Assembly: GCA_900313615.1 (NCBI GenBank)
Contig: OMRP01000007.1
Coordinates: 1 to 64,000 of the forward strand
Direction of reading: 5' to 3'
Length of the DNA stretch: 64,000 nt
Source: an uncultured Prevotellaceae bacterium
GTDB lineage: Bacteria > Bacteroidota > Bacteroidia > Bacteroidales > Bacteroidaceae
Positions within the stretch are counted from its first letter, which is position 1; each line of letters opens with the position of its first letter. Both the position numbers and the translations under genes were made by a program. This document shows, piece by piece, positions 16,471 to 24,926 of this stretch. The notes under the pieces were generated by a model, which saw nothing but the letters and a program-made list of their open reading frames with translations, did not search any database and was not told the origin of the DNA.

Positions 16471-18513
16471 TCATCTGATGTTGTTGCCTAGTTTTTTTGC
16501 GATTTTGTTTCTCAAGTCTTCCTCTTTCCGTATTTCAGCAAGCACCGCCATCAGTTTGTCAGACTGGTTCTGCACCTCAGCCAAGTATTGCCGTAGTTGC
16601 ACCAACTGTTTCTCAATACGGTTGAGTTTATAATCGAGAACAAGGTGAACAGCCTGGCTACGCAGGAACTCTTCGTCATGGTTCATCTGTAGGCTTTTCG
16701 TCAGTTGCACCGAATCGGAGCAAAGCTCCGCAGCTGCCGTGCTGACTTCGAAATCGCTATGCTTGGTGAAGAATGCCTCCGCCTTGAAATTGTCGTCACC
16801 CGCATGGTCCACCGCCTCGACTAGGATTCTGGCGTAGATGGGGTTTTCAAGTGTCATCTCATCGGCCGACAAATCATAATACAAATATTGTGCCAAAGTA
16901 ATGTTCATCGAAGAGCCATCGGCCTCGTTTTTCACATCACGATAAATGACCTGCTCACCATAGCGCACCACCATCTCTGCCATCATCCGCTCCAACTGTT
17001 GCTTTTTGTCTACGTGGGCTATGGGTGTCCGTGGTGTAAGGGCGGTGGGGGAAGCAGGAGAGGTGGACGTCGAGACGGTGGAGGTTGAGGGGGCCATGGC
17101 ATCAGCAGGTGGATTTACCGTTACGATGGTGGGTGTTCCTTGTGGAATCTCCTGATACTGTTTACGCTCCGTCTCGCGCTGTGCCTCCTTTGCCCTTTGT
17201 TCACGCTCGCTATGGATGAACTTGTTCATTTGGGCGATGAGCGTACGTTCATCGTATCCGATACGCCGAGCACAGTCCTGCACATAGGTAGCCCTGACAA
17301 TGGGGTCGGGAATGACCGATATGCTCTTGATGATGCCCGATATGGCCTGTGACCGTTTGAAGGGGTCGGTAACGCCACGCAGCGTCACGTTGGTCTTGAA
17401 CTCGATGAAGTCGGTTTGGTGCTGCTCGATGTACTGCCGAAACTCTTCTGCCGTATGCTTGCGTGCGAAACTATCAGGATCTTCTTGGTTGGGCAGCAAC
17501 AGCACTTTTACGTTCATCGCCTCGGCAAGGAACATGTCAGTTCCTCGCAGTGCTGCGTGTATTCCCGCCTCGTCGCCGTCGTAAAGCAGCACGATATTCT
17601 GCGTGAAGCGTCGAAGCAATTTTATCTGGAACAAGCTCAGTGCCGTTCCCGAATTGGCGACCACATTCTCTATGCCACACTGGTGCATGGAGATAACGTC
17701 GGTATAACCCTCAACCATGTATACACAGTCTTCCTTCACGATAGCCTTCTTCGCTTGGAAGATACCATATAACTCATGGTCTTTGTGGTAAATGTCGGAA
17801 TCGGGTGAGTTGACATATTTCTGGCTCACCCCTTTGGTGCGGGCATCGAGCAATCGGCCACCGAAAGCCGTCACCTTACCTCCCACGCCTATCCATGGGA
17901 ATATGACCCGTCCGGAGAATCGGTCGTAGAGCGAACCATCCTCACGCTGTCCGCACAGTCCCGTCTTTGTCAGAAACTCCGTCTTGTAGCCTTTCTTTTT
18001 CGCCTCGTCGGCCAAAGCGTGACGGTTCGATGGAGAGAATCCCAGTTGGAATCGCTGTATCACATCGTCGCGGAAACCTCTTTCGCGAAAATAGCGCAGA
18101 CCTATGGTCTTTCCCTCCTCGGTGTCGTTCATCTGCTCCTGGAAGAACTTCACCGCCCATTCATTGACGATGAAGAGTGACTCCCTTTCCGTTTGAGCTG
18201 CTTTCTCCTCAGGTGTCAGTTCTTTCTCCTTCACCTCGATATGGTATTTGTTGGCCAACCATTTCAGGGCATCAGGATAGGTCATCTGCTCATGCTCCAT
18301 AATGAAGTTGACCACGTTGCCAGCCTTGCCACAGGAGAAGCATTTATACACTCCTTTTGCCGGCGACACCGAGAACGATGGTGTGCGGTCGTCGTGGAAG
18401 GGGCACAGACCTTTATAACTCGTGCCACGCTTGCGCAGCGACACGAAGTCGGAGATGACGTCGACGATGTCCGCCGCGTCCATGATACGGTCTATGGTAG
18501 GTCTGTCAATCAT
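16471..18513 (-). CDS. dnaG: DNA primase
   Basis: The protein has 680 residues from the ATG at 18513 (MIDRPTIDRIMDAADIVDVI). An extension to 18720 crosses the promoter and is not used. The zinc-binding CHC2 domain shows C37, H40, C58 and C61 (CPFHDDRTPSF, YKCFSCGKAG). The TOPRIM catalytic core has MVEGYTDVISMH (about 267) and LLYDGDEAG (about 310). The C-terminal third is a helical helicase-binding domain, preceded by a Pro/Thr/Ser-rich linker at about 485-520. It makes RNA primers at the replication fork together with DnaB. First gene of the dnaG-TPR-cls operon. Confidence 0.97.
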   Translation of the reverse strand: MIDRPTIDRIMDAADIVDVISDFVSLRKRGTSYKGLCPFHDDRTPSFSVSPAKGVYKCFSCGKAGNVVNFIMEHEQMTYPDALKWLANKYHIEVKEKELTPEEKAAQTERESLFIVNEWAVKFFQEQMNDTEEGKTIGLRYFRERGFRDDVIQRFQLGFSPSNRHALADEAKKKGYKTEFLTKTGLCGQREDGSLYDRFSGRVIFPWIGVGGKVTAFGGRLLDARTKGVSQKYVNSPDSDIYHKDHELYGIFQAKKAIVKEDCVYMVEGYTDVISMHQCGIENVVANSGTALSLFQIKLLRRFTQNIVLLYDGDEAGIHAALRGTDMFLAEAMNVKVLLLPNQEDPDSFARKHTAEEFRQYIEQHQTDFIEFKTNVTLRGVTDPFKRSQAISGIIKSISVIPDPIVRATYVQDCARRIGYDERTLIAQMNKFIHSEREQRAKEAQRETERKQYQEIPQGTPTIVTVNPPADAMAPSTSTVSTSTSPASPTALTPRTPIAHVDKKQQLERMMAEMVVRYGEQVIYRDVKNEADGSSMNITLAQYLYYDLSADEMTLENPIYARILVEAVDHAGDDNFKAEAFFTKHSDFEVSTAAAELCSDSVQLTKSLQMNHDEEFLRSQAVHLVLDYKLNRIEKQLVQLRQYLAEVQNQSDKLMAVLAEIRKEEDLRNKIAKKLGNNIR

Positions 18514-18535
18514 GTGAGGATAAGTTTTCAGCCAA

Positions 18536-18543
18536 CAAAGATA
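18536..18543 (-). promoter_or_regulatory. -7 box for dnaG
   Basis: TATCTTTG on the minus strand, 22 bases before the ATG at 18513, implying a leader of about 15 bases. No clear -33 element. Confidence 0.5.
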
Positions 18544-18667
18544 CGATAATTTTGGAAGAAATAGGGAGAAATAGGAAAAAAGTATTGTTGAATGTTGTTC
18601 ACAATGGTTTTCGGAGAAGAACGACAACGGCTCCCTTTTACTCATCAAATTTCTCCTGTGCCCCCCC

Positions 18668-18703
18668 AAAAAAAATTGTGGGACGACCAAAGCCGTCCCA
18701 CAA
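18668..18703 (-). terminator. Intrinsic terminator of the alpha-amylase operon
   Basis: A 10-bp stem (TTGTGGGACG at 18676-18685 with 18694-18703) and 8-base loop. On the minus strand it is followed by eight T residues (A-run 18668-18675). Confidence 0.9.
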
Positions 18704-18725
18704 ATCAACAGGTATATCAAAAAAG

Positions 18726-18911
18726 TTATTCCATCAAATCATCGCTGTTTTGCTGCGGTTCAATCTCCCAAATTGACCCACTGTTGGAACCCAGTTCTTC
18801 ACCGTCATCTATCACGGGTGCGTCACCCGTATTTTGGCTAATGGTCTGCATTAGGACCACACCCACCTTGGTTTGTTCTATGTTTGGCTTGATATATAAT
18901 TTTCTTTCCAT
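18726..18911 (-). CDS. Small acidic protein downstream of alpha-amylase
   Basis: The protein has 61 residues and starts 9 bases after the amylase stop. It begins with a short basic part (MERKLYIKPNIEQTK), then a hydrophobic stretch (VGVVLMQTI), and ends acidic (IDDGEELGSNSGSIWEIE, DDLME). There is no signal peptide or cysteine. Short proteins starting M-K/E-R-K-x-Y-I-K-P are, as I recall, frequent in Prevotella genomes and are left as hypothetical proteins. It is followed at once by the operon terminator, so it is real transcribed space. Its function is unknown. Confidence 0.65.
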   Translation of the reverse strand: MERKLYIKPNIEQTKVGVVLMQTISQNTGDAPVIDDGEELGSNSGSIWEIEPQQNSDDLME

Positions 18912-18920
18912 GGCTTGTGC

Positions 18921-21452
18921 TTACTTGATGACGATTTTATGGTTGTTCTGGATATAGACACCACGCGGCAGACGGTCAGTACGGCCGTTGACATCAACCA
19001 CACGTCCATCGATGGTATATACTGGCGCATCGGTAGTGGTATCGAACATTCGTAAAGATGCGATGCCATCAGTCGACTCTTGGAATAGTGCTTGGGGTGC
19101 TGCATTGTCGCTGGCGGCAGGAATGGTGAAGTAGCAGCGGTAAGCCGAGATGTTGGCTCCACCACCTGTGCCTACCTTCACGAAGGTGCCGTCGCTGGCT
19201 TTATAGCCATAATACACCACTTTGTTGTTCGACACGAGATGTGTACGTTCCACGGTGCCTACAAAGGTATAGTCACCTGCCTTCACTTCTATGGGCTTTC
19301 CTTCCACCAACTGGTGATTTGTGAAAGGTTGGAAGCACTTGCCCGTGGTGTTGGCGATGAAGATATAGGGCTTATAAGCCTCGATGCTCGACACTGCCGT
19401 AAACGTCAGGTAACCGTTTTCGAACGATGTCAGCTCGTAGGCTGTGCCATCCACCTGTTGCATATCGCTCTCGCTGAGGTTGATGGGCAAGCAGATGGTG
19501 TTGCGCTGATCCTTCACGAACTCACGGTCGAAGAGTGCAGACGTGTTGAATCCCATGCCCGTCTTGCCTGTGGTCGTGTAATAGCCACCATTGGTGAAGG
19601 TAAAGTCCGCCGTCTGCTGCGTATTCTCCGACGCTCCATTATTGAAAATGATGCCTGTGGGCATGGTGGTCAACGAACCCGTATAGGTCCATTTCCAGAT
19701 ATTCAACCCTTCAGCCGTCTGTCCCACAATTTCACACTGTTGTCCTGGCCATGAGCCACCCGTATAGTTGTCTGTATTGTTCCAAGCCCAGCATTTCACA
19801 TTCGTCCAAGGCTGCGGAGCCTCGAAGAAGGCGCATATTTCATCATCTGTATAGGTGACATCACTGATGGGCGTTATCTCTTTGTCTTTCTCTTGCTCGG
19901 TCACGTTGGTTGTACCAGAAGAACCATCATAGGTGAGAAATACATCATCGGTGAATCCCTTAAGGTCGGCTGTCTGGTTACCATTACCATCATTGCAGAT
20001 ACAGTTGAGAGCACCTGCTGAAGTGTTGAACGTAGCGTAGTAATAGGGTTCATCACCCACGAGGCAACGCCGAGTCATCAAAGTTCCCGGCCAGCCACCA
20101 TTTAGTTGGTTGCCACTTTCCTCCCACACATAGAGATAAGGAGCATTGTCAGCCTTCACATAGACGGTTATCTCTTTGTTCTCTGAAGTAGAAATATAGA
20201 AAGCATAATTGGGATTTTCTGCCGTGCCCGAGCTCACCAGTTCATAGCCAGTGAGGTCTACACCTTGCGGATAGCCACTGATGACCAGGATATTCTTGTT
20301 TTCACCCTGAACGATGGTCACATAGCCACCGTCATATTCCTGACCAACGAGAATCTTGCTTTGGTTGGTGATTCCCGCTTCCTTACGTGCTTCAATCATC
20401 TTTTTCAGTTCTTCCTTATAAGCCGTCCAATGTGGCCAGAATATGCAGGGGGTACCTGGCATGGCGAGAATAAATGCATTGGCAGCAAGAACGTTGGAAG
20501 TAATACGATTGTCGTTGCGATAGGTGTCGTGGTTGTCGACAAACGTCACCACGTAGGGACTCATGTTCGGGTCGCCAGCCACCCCTTTGTTCGAAAGAGC
20601 CGACCAACTGCCGCCCCTAAACACATCCTGCATCACCCTTTGCAGCGGGAAATCGAAAGCTGCCGAGGCATAGCCCGTTCCTGCTATCCATCCCGTAAGG
20701 TTATCGTAACTGGTGTCCCAGAATTCGCCCACCGAATAGGTCGGTTTCACAGCGGTGTTGTACATGCCCGTATATTTGGCAGCAAAACCCTTCACCATGT
20801 CATAGCGGAATCCGGAATACCCCAATTCGTTGAGCAGAAAGTCGAGGTAAGTGATAACGTTCTGCTGCACCGTGGCATTGGTATGGTCGAGGTCGCGGTA
20901 GCCATCAAAGTTATCGCCCGTGTCAGCGGCGCCACCACATAGATGACCACTATTTGCAGCCTCGTCGTTACTACAGATGCCCGTATTACCTGTGTTGTCC
21001 CAGTTGATGGTGTAGGTGACTCCCGTATTCTGTCCTGTGACATTCTCATTCACAAAGTCTGTCCATCCCGTGAGTCCGTTCTTGTGGTTGATAACCACAT
21101 CTTCGATAATACCCACTCCTTTGTTGGCGAACGTCTGAATCATCGAGCGTAGTTGAGTCTCGGTACCGAAGCACGATGTGTGGTTGAGCCAAAAACATGG
21201 GTCGTAACCATTGCTGAAACTGGTATTGTCATAGTAATAGCTGGAAGTCATGCCCGAGTTGGGCACCCAAATGAGATCGAAGTACTGTGACAGTTCCTCG
21301 GCATTAGCTTCGAGCGTGTTCCAATTGGTTTGTTGGTATGAGTCCCAATAAAAACCTTGGAGCATCACCCCGCCGTAATTGGCCGGCCATCCCTGTGCAT
21401 TAATACCCAGCACTACGATGAGGGCCACAATAAATGTAAAGATTCTTTTCAT
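18921..21452 (-). CDS. Secreted alpha-amylase (GH13) with C-terminal starch-binding modules
   Basis: The protein has 843 residues and a signal peptide (KRIFTFIVALIVVLGINA). The GH13 catalytic barrel covers about 21-430, with the four conserved regions DVVINH (118-123), GFRYDMVKG (nucleophile D218), VGEFWD (acid E243) and FVDNHD (D309). Two modules with the WxGxx-type starch-binding pattern follow: PYLYVWEESGNQLNGGWPG and, about 100 residues on, CWAWNNTDNYTGGSWPG. They look like CBM26. The C terminus (VYTIDGRVVDVNG ... VYIQNNHKIVIK) resembles a type IX secretion-type tail, so it is likely exported or surface-bound. It cuts alpha-1,4-glucan internally. No susC/susD genes are adjacent. Confidence 0.93.
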   Translation of the reverse strand: MKRIFTFIVALIVVLGINAQGWPANYGGVMLQGFYWDSYQQTNWNTLEANAEELSQYFDLIWVPNSGMTSSYYYDNTSFSNGYDPCFWLNHTSCFGTETQLRSMIQTFANKGVGIIEDVVINHKNGLTGWTDFVNENVTGQNTGVTYTINWDNTGNTGICSNDEAANSGHLCGGAADTGDNFDGYRDLDHTNATVQQNVITYLDFLLNELGYSGFRYDMVKGFAAKYTGMYNTAVKPTYSVGEFWDTSYDNLTGWIAGTGYASAAFDFPLQRVMQDVFRGGSWSALSNKGVAGDPNMSPYVVTFVDNHDTYRNDNRITSNVLAANAFILAMPGTPCIFWPHWTAYKEELKKMIEARKEAGITNQSKILVGQEYDGGYVTIVQGENKNILVISGYPQGVDLTGYELVSSGTAENPNYAFYISTSENKEITVYVKADNAPYLYVWEESGNQLNGGWPGTLMTRRCLVGDEPYYYATFNTSAGALNCICNDGNGNQTADLKGFTDDVFLTYDGSSGTTNVTEQEKDKEITPISDVTYTDDEICAFFEAPQPWTNVKCWAWNNTDNYTGGSWPGQQCEIVGQTAEGLNIWKWTYTGSLTTMPTGIIFNNGASENTQQTADFTFTNGGYYTTTGKTGMGFNTSALFDREFVKDQRNTICLPINLSESDMQQVDGTAYELTSFENGYLTFTAVSSIEAYKPYIFIANTTGKCFQPFTNHQLVEGKPIEVKAGDYTFVGTVERTHLVSNNKVVYYGYKASDGTFVKVGTGGGANISAYRCYFTIPAASDNAAPQALFQESTDGIASLRMFDTTTDAPVYTIDGRVVDVNGRTDRLPRGVYIQNNHKIVIK

Positions 21453-21503
21453 GTAAAGAATAGTTTATGATGATTGTTGAATGAATTGGTTATTAGGTGG
21501 GCA

Positions 21504-21511
21504 CAAAAGTA
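21504..21511 (-). promoter_or_regulatory. -7 box for the alpha-amylase gene
   Basis: TACTTTTG on the minus strand, 52 bases before the start codon. No clear -33 TTG. Confidence 0.45.
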
Positions 21512-21659
21512 CTGTGTTTTATAATAGGTTGTTTTTCTTATGTGGCGTTTTTTTCCACAGGGGCAATGCAATCGGTTGCATGGGAAAGGTTTAGGGTAGA
21601 AAGATTAGGGTAAAGGGGGTAAAGCAAAGGACCAGATTGGGCATTTTTGCGTCGTTCAC

Positions 21660-21690
21660 TTTGCTTTCTTCCAAGAATTGTGTAACTTCG
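21660..21690 (+). promoter_or_regulatory. Promoter of the subtilase gene
   Basis: TTTG (21660-21663), 19 bases, then TAACTTCG (21683-21690), one mismatch from TAnnTTTG. It ends only 4 bases before the ATG, so transcription would start at or next to the initiation codon. Confidence 0.6.
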
Positions 21691-21694
21691 CCGC

Positions 21695-23824
21695 ATGATT
21701 CGTTCACGTCTGTTGAAAACGATGGCTGTAGCCTGGATATGCCTATGGTGCATGGCCACCATGGTGTGTGGACAAATTGTCGACAACCGACAGGTGTCGC
21801 CCCATTTGGCCATGCACCTGGAGCATCATGCAGGAGACCAAGACAGCATTGACGTGCTTATGCGTTTTGTCAACGACGCTGAAGGCGAGCGGTTGGTGCT
21901 GACACAAGGTGGCAGACTGATGGCATGGATAGATCATGTGGCCATTGTGCGAGGCACGACGGAGAGCATGACGCGCATGGCCATCGACAGCAATGTGGAG
22001 CGTATGGAGGCGGAGCCCTATGGACAGATGCAAACAGACGAGAGTGGACAGATTGTCCACACCAACGAGGTGCATGCTGGTGAATCGCTGCCTCATGCGT
22101 TCACTGGCGCGGGTGTCTGTTGCGCCATTGTCGACCATGGGTTGGATTTCACCCATCCCGCCTTCAAAGACGTCGAGGGACGTCTGCGCGTGACGTATCT
22201 CTACGATGCCATCACTGGCGAGACTTTCGAAGGAATGGATGCCGTCGCTGAGCGACAATGTTCCACCACCGCCGAACGGTCATACCACGGCACCCACGTA
22301 CTGGGTATCATGGGTGGTTCGCAGTATGGACCATTCTGTGGCATGGCACCTCAAGCAGCCCTCCTTGCTGCCGACTTCGATGGTTATGCACATAATTTCG
22401 AGGGAGGCAGTTCCGCAACGATTATCTTGGCCATGAGACAGTTGTTCGACAGGGCAGATGCGTTGGGCATGCCGTGCGTGCTGAACTTCAGCAGCAGCGT
22501 TGGCTACCTGCCGGGAAACCTCCGCACACTGGAAGAAGAATGTTTAGAAGCCATGACCGGACCTGGCCATATCATCGTGTGCGCAGCGGCAAACCGAGGG
22601 GAGAAACATTGTTGGCTACACAAGGAAGAGGGCCAGGCACATGGCGGAGCGATGATGGACAATGTGACGAGCAACTACAGCGGCATCGTGGAGTGGGACC
22701 TCTTTACCGCAGGTGACATCACCCTGACCGTCGGTCTGCTCAACCGAGAACGCACAGAGGAAGAACAACTATTGACGATAAGCACCAGCAATATCCTCCA
22801 AGCCGACAACCATTCGCAAAGTACCCAGGTGATGCGCAACTCCACTCAATACACCCTCATGGGAAAGGCGATAAAACAAGTGGGTGACCAGTGGCTCTAC
22901 CACTTCACACTCACGCCAAGCATGGGCAGTCTGCACAGCGTATGCACGATGCATCTTGACGGCGAGGCCGACGCATCCATTTACCTTAATGCTTCCGTGA
23001 GCACTTTTTTAGACTCCCCCGCCCCAGATGGTTGTGCCGACGGTTTACTAGGCGCTACCATCGGTTGGCCTGCCGCCAGTCCATCGGTCATCGCTGTGGG
23101 AGCCACGGCACACACGCTGACGTTCACTAACCTCGATGGTGAGACAATGGACCAGATAGACGATGCGCCCAATGGTGAAGGACAAATAGCACGTTTCTCC
23201 AGTCGTGGTCCCATGCCCCCTGGGTGCCCTGCCAAACCCGATGTGTGCGCTCCCGGGGTGGCCATCAAAGCACCCTTAAATCATTTCTACCCTTTGACCG
23301 AAAAGGTGCAAAATCATCTGGTGTGGCAGACGGAGGAACAGGGTAACACTTATTATTATGTGGCGCAGAGTGGCACGTCGATGGCGTCGCCCATGGTGGC
23401 AGGCATCATCGCTCTTTGGTTGGAAGCAAAACCCGACCTCACCACAGAAGAGGTGCGCGAACTACTGTCATTATCATGCCACCATCCCGACGCAGCCCTG
23501 CCCTACCCCAACGAGCAATACGGCCACGGCGAAATCAACGCTCACCTAGGCATACTACACCTATTAGGTCTTGACGGCATCGAGGAAATATCACACCGCC
23601 CATTGGACAACAACCTCGTCAGGATAGATGGTGACAAGCTTATGCTGGTGCCACATGATGGGACAGCATCGCTTGATATACGTATCTATAACAACCAGGG
23701 ACAGATGGTTTTCCGTGACTCACTGTCGAACAACAATTCCACCATCGAACTACCCATGCTTCCCCATGGCATTTATGTGGTGGCAACGGAACAAGGAAGC
23801 AAAACAATAAAGATACAACATTGA
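21695..23824 (+). CDS. Secreted subtilisin-like serine protease (S8)
   Basis: The protein has 709 residues and a signal peptide (RLLKTMAVAWICLWCMATM, cleavage near VCG-Q). The catalytic triad is D147 (CAIVDHGLDFTHP), H198 (SYHGTHVLGIMGG) and S562 (SGTSMASPMVAG). The roughly 364-residue span between His and Ser is longer than in simple subtilisins and contains an inserted beta-rich domain. Residues about 637-709 (NNLVRIDGDKLMLVPHDG ... GIYVVATEQGSKTIKI) look like a type-A C-terminal domain for type IX secretion. The protease would therefore be released or attached at the surface. It is a single gene between its own promoter and a terminator. Confidence 0.93.
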   Translation: MIRSRLLKTMAVAWICLWCMATMVCGQIVDNRQVSPHLAMHLEHHAGDQDSIDVLMRFVNDAEGERLVLTQGGRLMAWIDHVAIVRGTTESMTRMAIDSNVERMEAEPYGQMQTDESGQIVHTNEVHAGESLPHAFTGAGVCCAIVDHGLDFTHPAFKDVEGRLRVTYLYDAITGETFEGMDAVAERQCSTTAERSYHGTHVLGIMGGSQYGPFCGMAPQAALLAADFDGYAHNFEGGSSATIILAMRQLFDRADALGMPCVLNFSSSVGYLPGNLRTLEEECLEAMTGPGHIIVCAAANRGEKHCWLHKEEGQAHGGAMMDNVTSNYSGIVEWDLFTAGDITLTVGLLNRERTEEEQLLTISTSNILQADNHSQSTQVMRNSTQYTLMGKAIKQVGDQWLYHFTLTPSMGSLHSVCTMHLDGEADASIYLNASVSTFLDSPAPDGCADGLLGATIGWPAASPSVIAVGATAHTLTFTNLDGETMDQIDDAPNGEGQIARFSSRGPMPPGCPAKPDVCAPGVAIKAPLNHFYPLTEKVQNHLVWQTEEQGNTYYYVAQSGTSMASPMVAGIIALWLEAKPDLTTEEVRELLSLSCHHPDAALPYPNEQYGHGEINAHLGILHLLGLDGIEEISHRPLDNNLVRIDGDKLMLVPHDGTASLDIRIYNNQGQMVFRDSLSNNNSTIELPMLPHGIYVVATEQGSKTIKIQH

Positions 23825-23876
23825 ACCCTAAACCTTATATATCACCCTTCAAAAACTGCACAAAAGGGGCAAAATG

Positions 23877-23906
23877 TGCACAAATCTGTCTGATTTGTGC
23901 ATTTTT
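23877..23906 (+). terminator. Intrinsic terminator of the subtilase gene
   Basis: A 10-bp stem (TGCACAAATC at 23877-23886 with 23892-23901), 5-base loop, then a T-run. Confidence 0.9.
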
Positions 23907-23918
23907 AATTACATTTCC

Positions 23919-23949
23919 TTTGCCACACCATGAAAAATGAGTAATTTTG
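23919..23949 (+). promoter_or_regulatory. Promoter of the etf operon
   Basis: TTTG (23919-23922), exactly 19 bases, TAATTTTG (23942-23949). Full consensus match; implies a leader of about 97 bases before etfB. Confidence 0.8.
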
Positions 23950-23963
23950 CAGCCGAATTGCAA

Positions 23964-23982
23964 AAGGTAGGTGTCCTACCTT
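23964..23982 (+). promoter_or_regulatory. Hairpin in the etf operon leader
   Basis: AAGGTAGG-TGT-CCTACCTT is a perfect 8-bp hairpin shortly after the predicted transcription start. A second related sequence (GTAG-GTTGCAAA-CTAC, 23990-24005) follows after a repeated GCAAAAG(G)TAGG unit. No known riboswitch is recognised. Confidence 0.55.
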
Positions 23983-24052
23983 GGCAAAAGTAGGTTGCAA
24001 ACTACCGTTTTTATATGTTTTTGGAATAACCATTTTTATCAATTACAATAAT

Positions 24053-24922
24053 ATGAGTTTGAAAATTGTTGTACTTGCCAAGCAAGTACCCGACACCCGC
24101 AACGTGGGCAAGGACGCAATGACCGCCGAAGGCACCGTCAACCGCGCCGCGCTGCCCGCTATCTTCAATCCAGAAGACCTGAACGCCCTGGAACAGGCAC
24201 TCCGTCTGAAGGAGCAACATCCCGGCAGCACCGTGGGTTTGCTCACCATGGGCCCTCCCCGCGCCGGTGAAATCATCCGCCAAGGACTCTACCGTGGCGC
24301 TGACACTGGTTGGTTGCTCACCGACCGTCTGTTCGCTGGAGCCGACACGCTGGCCACCTCGTACGCCTTGGCCACCGCCATCAAGAAAATTGGTGATGTG
24401 GACATCGTTATCGGCGGCCGTCAGGCCATCGACGGCGACACCGCTCAGGTGGGTCCCCAAGTCGCCCAGAAACTGGGTCTGAACCAAGTAACCTACGCCG
24501 AAGAGATTCTGAAGATTGAAGACGGCAAAGCCACTATCCGCCGCCATATCGACGGTGGTGTGGAGACGGTTGTCGCCCCCCTGCCCGTGGTAATCACCGT
24601 AAACGGCAGTGCCGCGCCTTGTCGCCCGTGCAACGCCAAACTAGTAATGAAATACAAATACGCCAGTTGTCCGATGGAACGTGCTGAGGACGACCCACGC
24701 GCCAACCTCTACGAGGAACGTCCTTACCTGACACTGAACCAATGGTCAGTGGCTGATGTGGATGGCGATGCCTCACAATGTGGTTTGGCCGGTTCGCCCA
24801 CAAAGGTGAAGGCCGTGAAGAACATCGTGTTCCAAGCCAAGGAGTCGAAGACCCTTACCGCTTCCGATGCTGATGTGGAGAGTATTATCAAAGAATTGTT
24901 GGAAGAGAAAATTATAGGATAA
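24053..24922 (+). CDS. etfB: Electron transfer flavoprotein, beta subunit
   Basis: The protein has 289 residues from the ATG at 24053 (MSLKIVVLAKQVPDTRNVGK). The extension to 23981 lies in the structured leader and is not used. The alpha/beta fold of EtfB is recognised from PEDLNALEQALRLKEQHPGS, VGLLTMGPP and the GGRQAIDGDTAQVGPQVA segment, which binds the AMP or second FAD. It forms a heterodimer with the EtfA encoded 4 bases downstream and passes electrons from the neighbouring acyl-CoA dehydrogenase. First gene of the etfB-etfA-acd-MGMT operon. Confidence 0.96.
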   Translation: MSLKIVVLAKQVPDTRNVGKDAMTAEGTVNRAALPAIFNPEDLNALEQALRLKEQHPGSTVGLLTMGPPRAGEIIRQGLYRGADTGWLLTDRLFAGADTLATSYALATAIKKIGDVDIVIGGRQAIDGDTAQVGPQVAQKLGLNQVTYAEEILKIEDGKATIRRHIDGGVETVVAPLPVVITVNGSAAPCRPCNAKLVMKYKYASCPMERAEDDPRANLYEERPYLTLNQWSVADVDGDASQCGLAGSPTKVKAVKNIVFQAKESKTLTASDADVESIIKELLEEKIIG

Positions 24923-24926
24923 AGCC

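Noticed and set aside
18661-18675. Seven C residues followed by eight A residues, a possible phase-variable tract
   Set aside because: It is intergenic and the A-run is explained as the T-tail of the amylase operon terminator; no promoter or reading frame would be switched.
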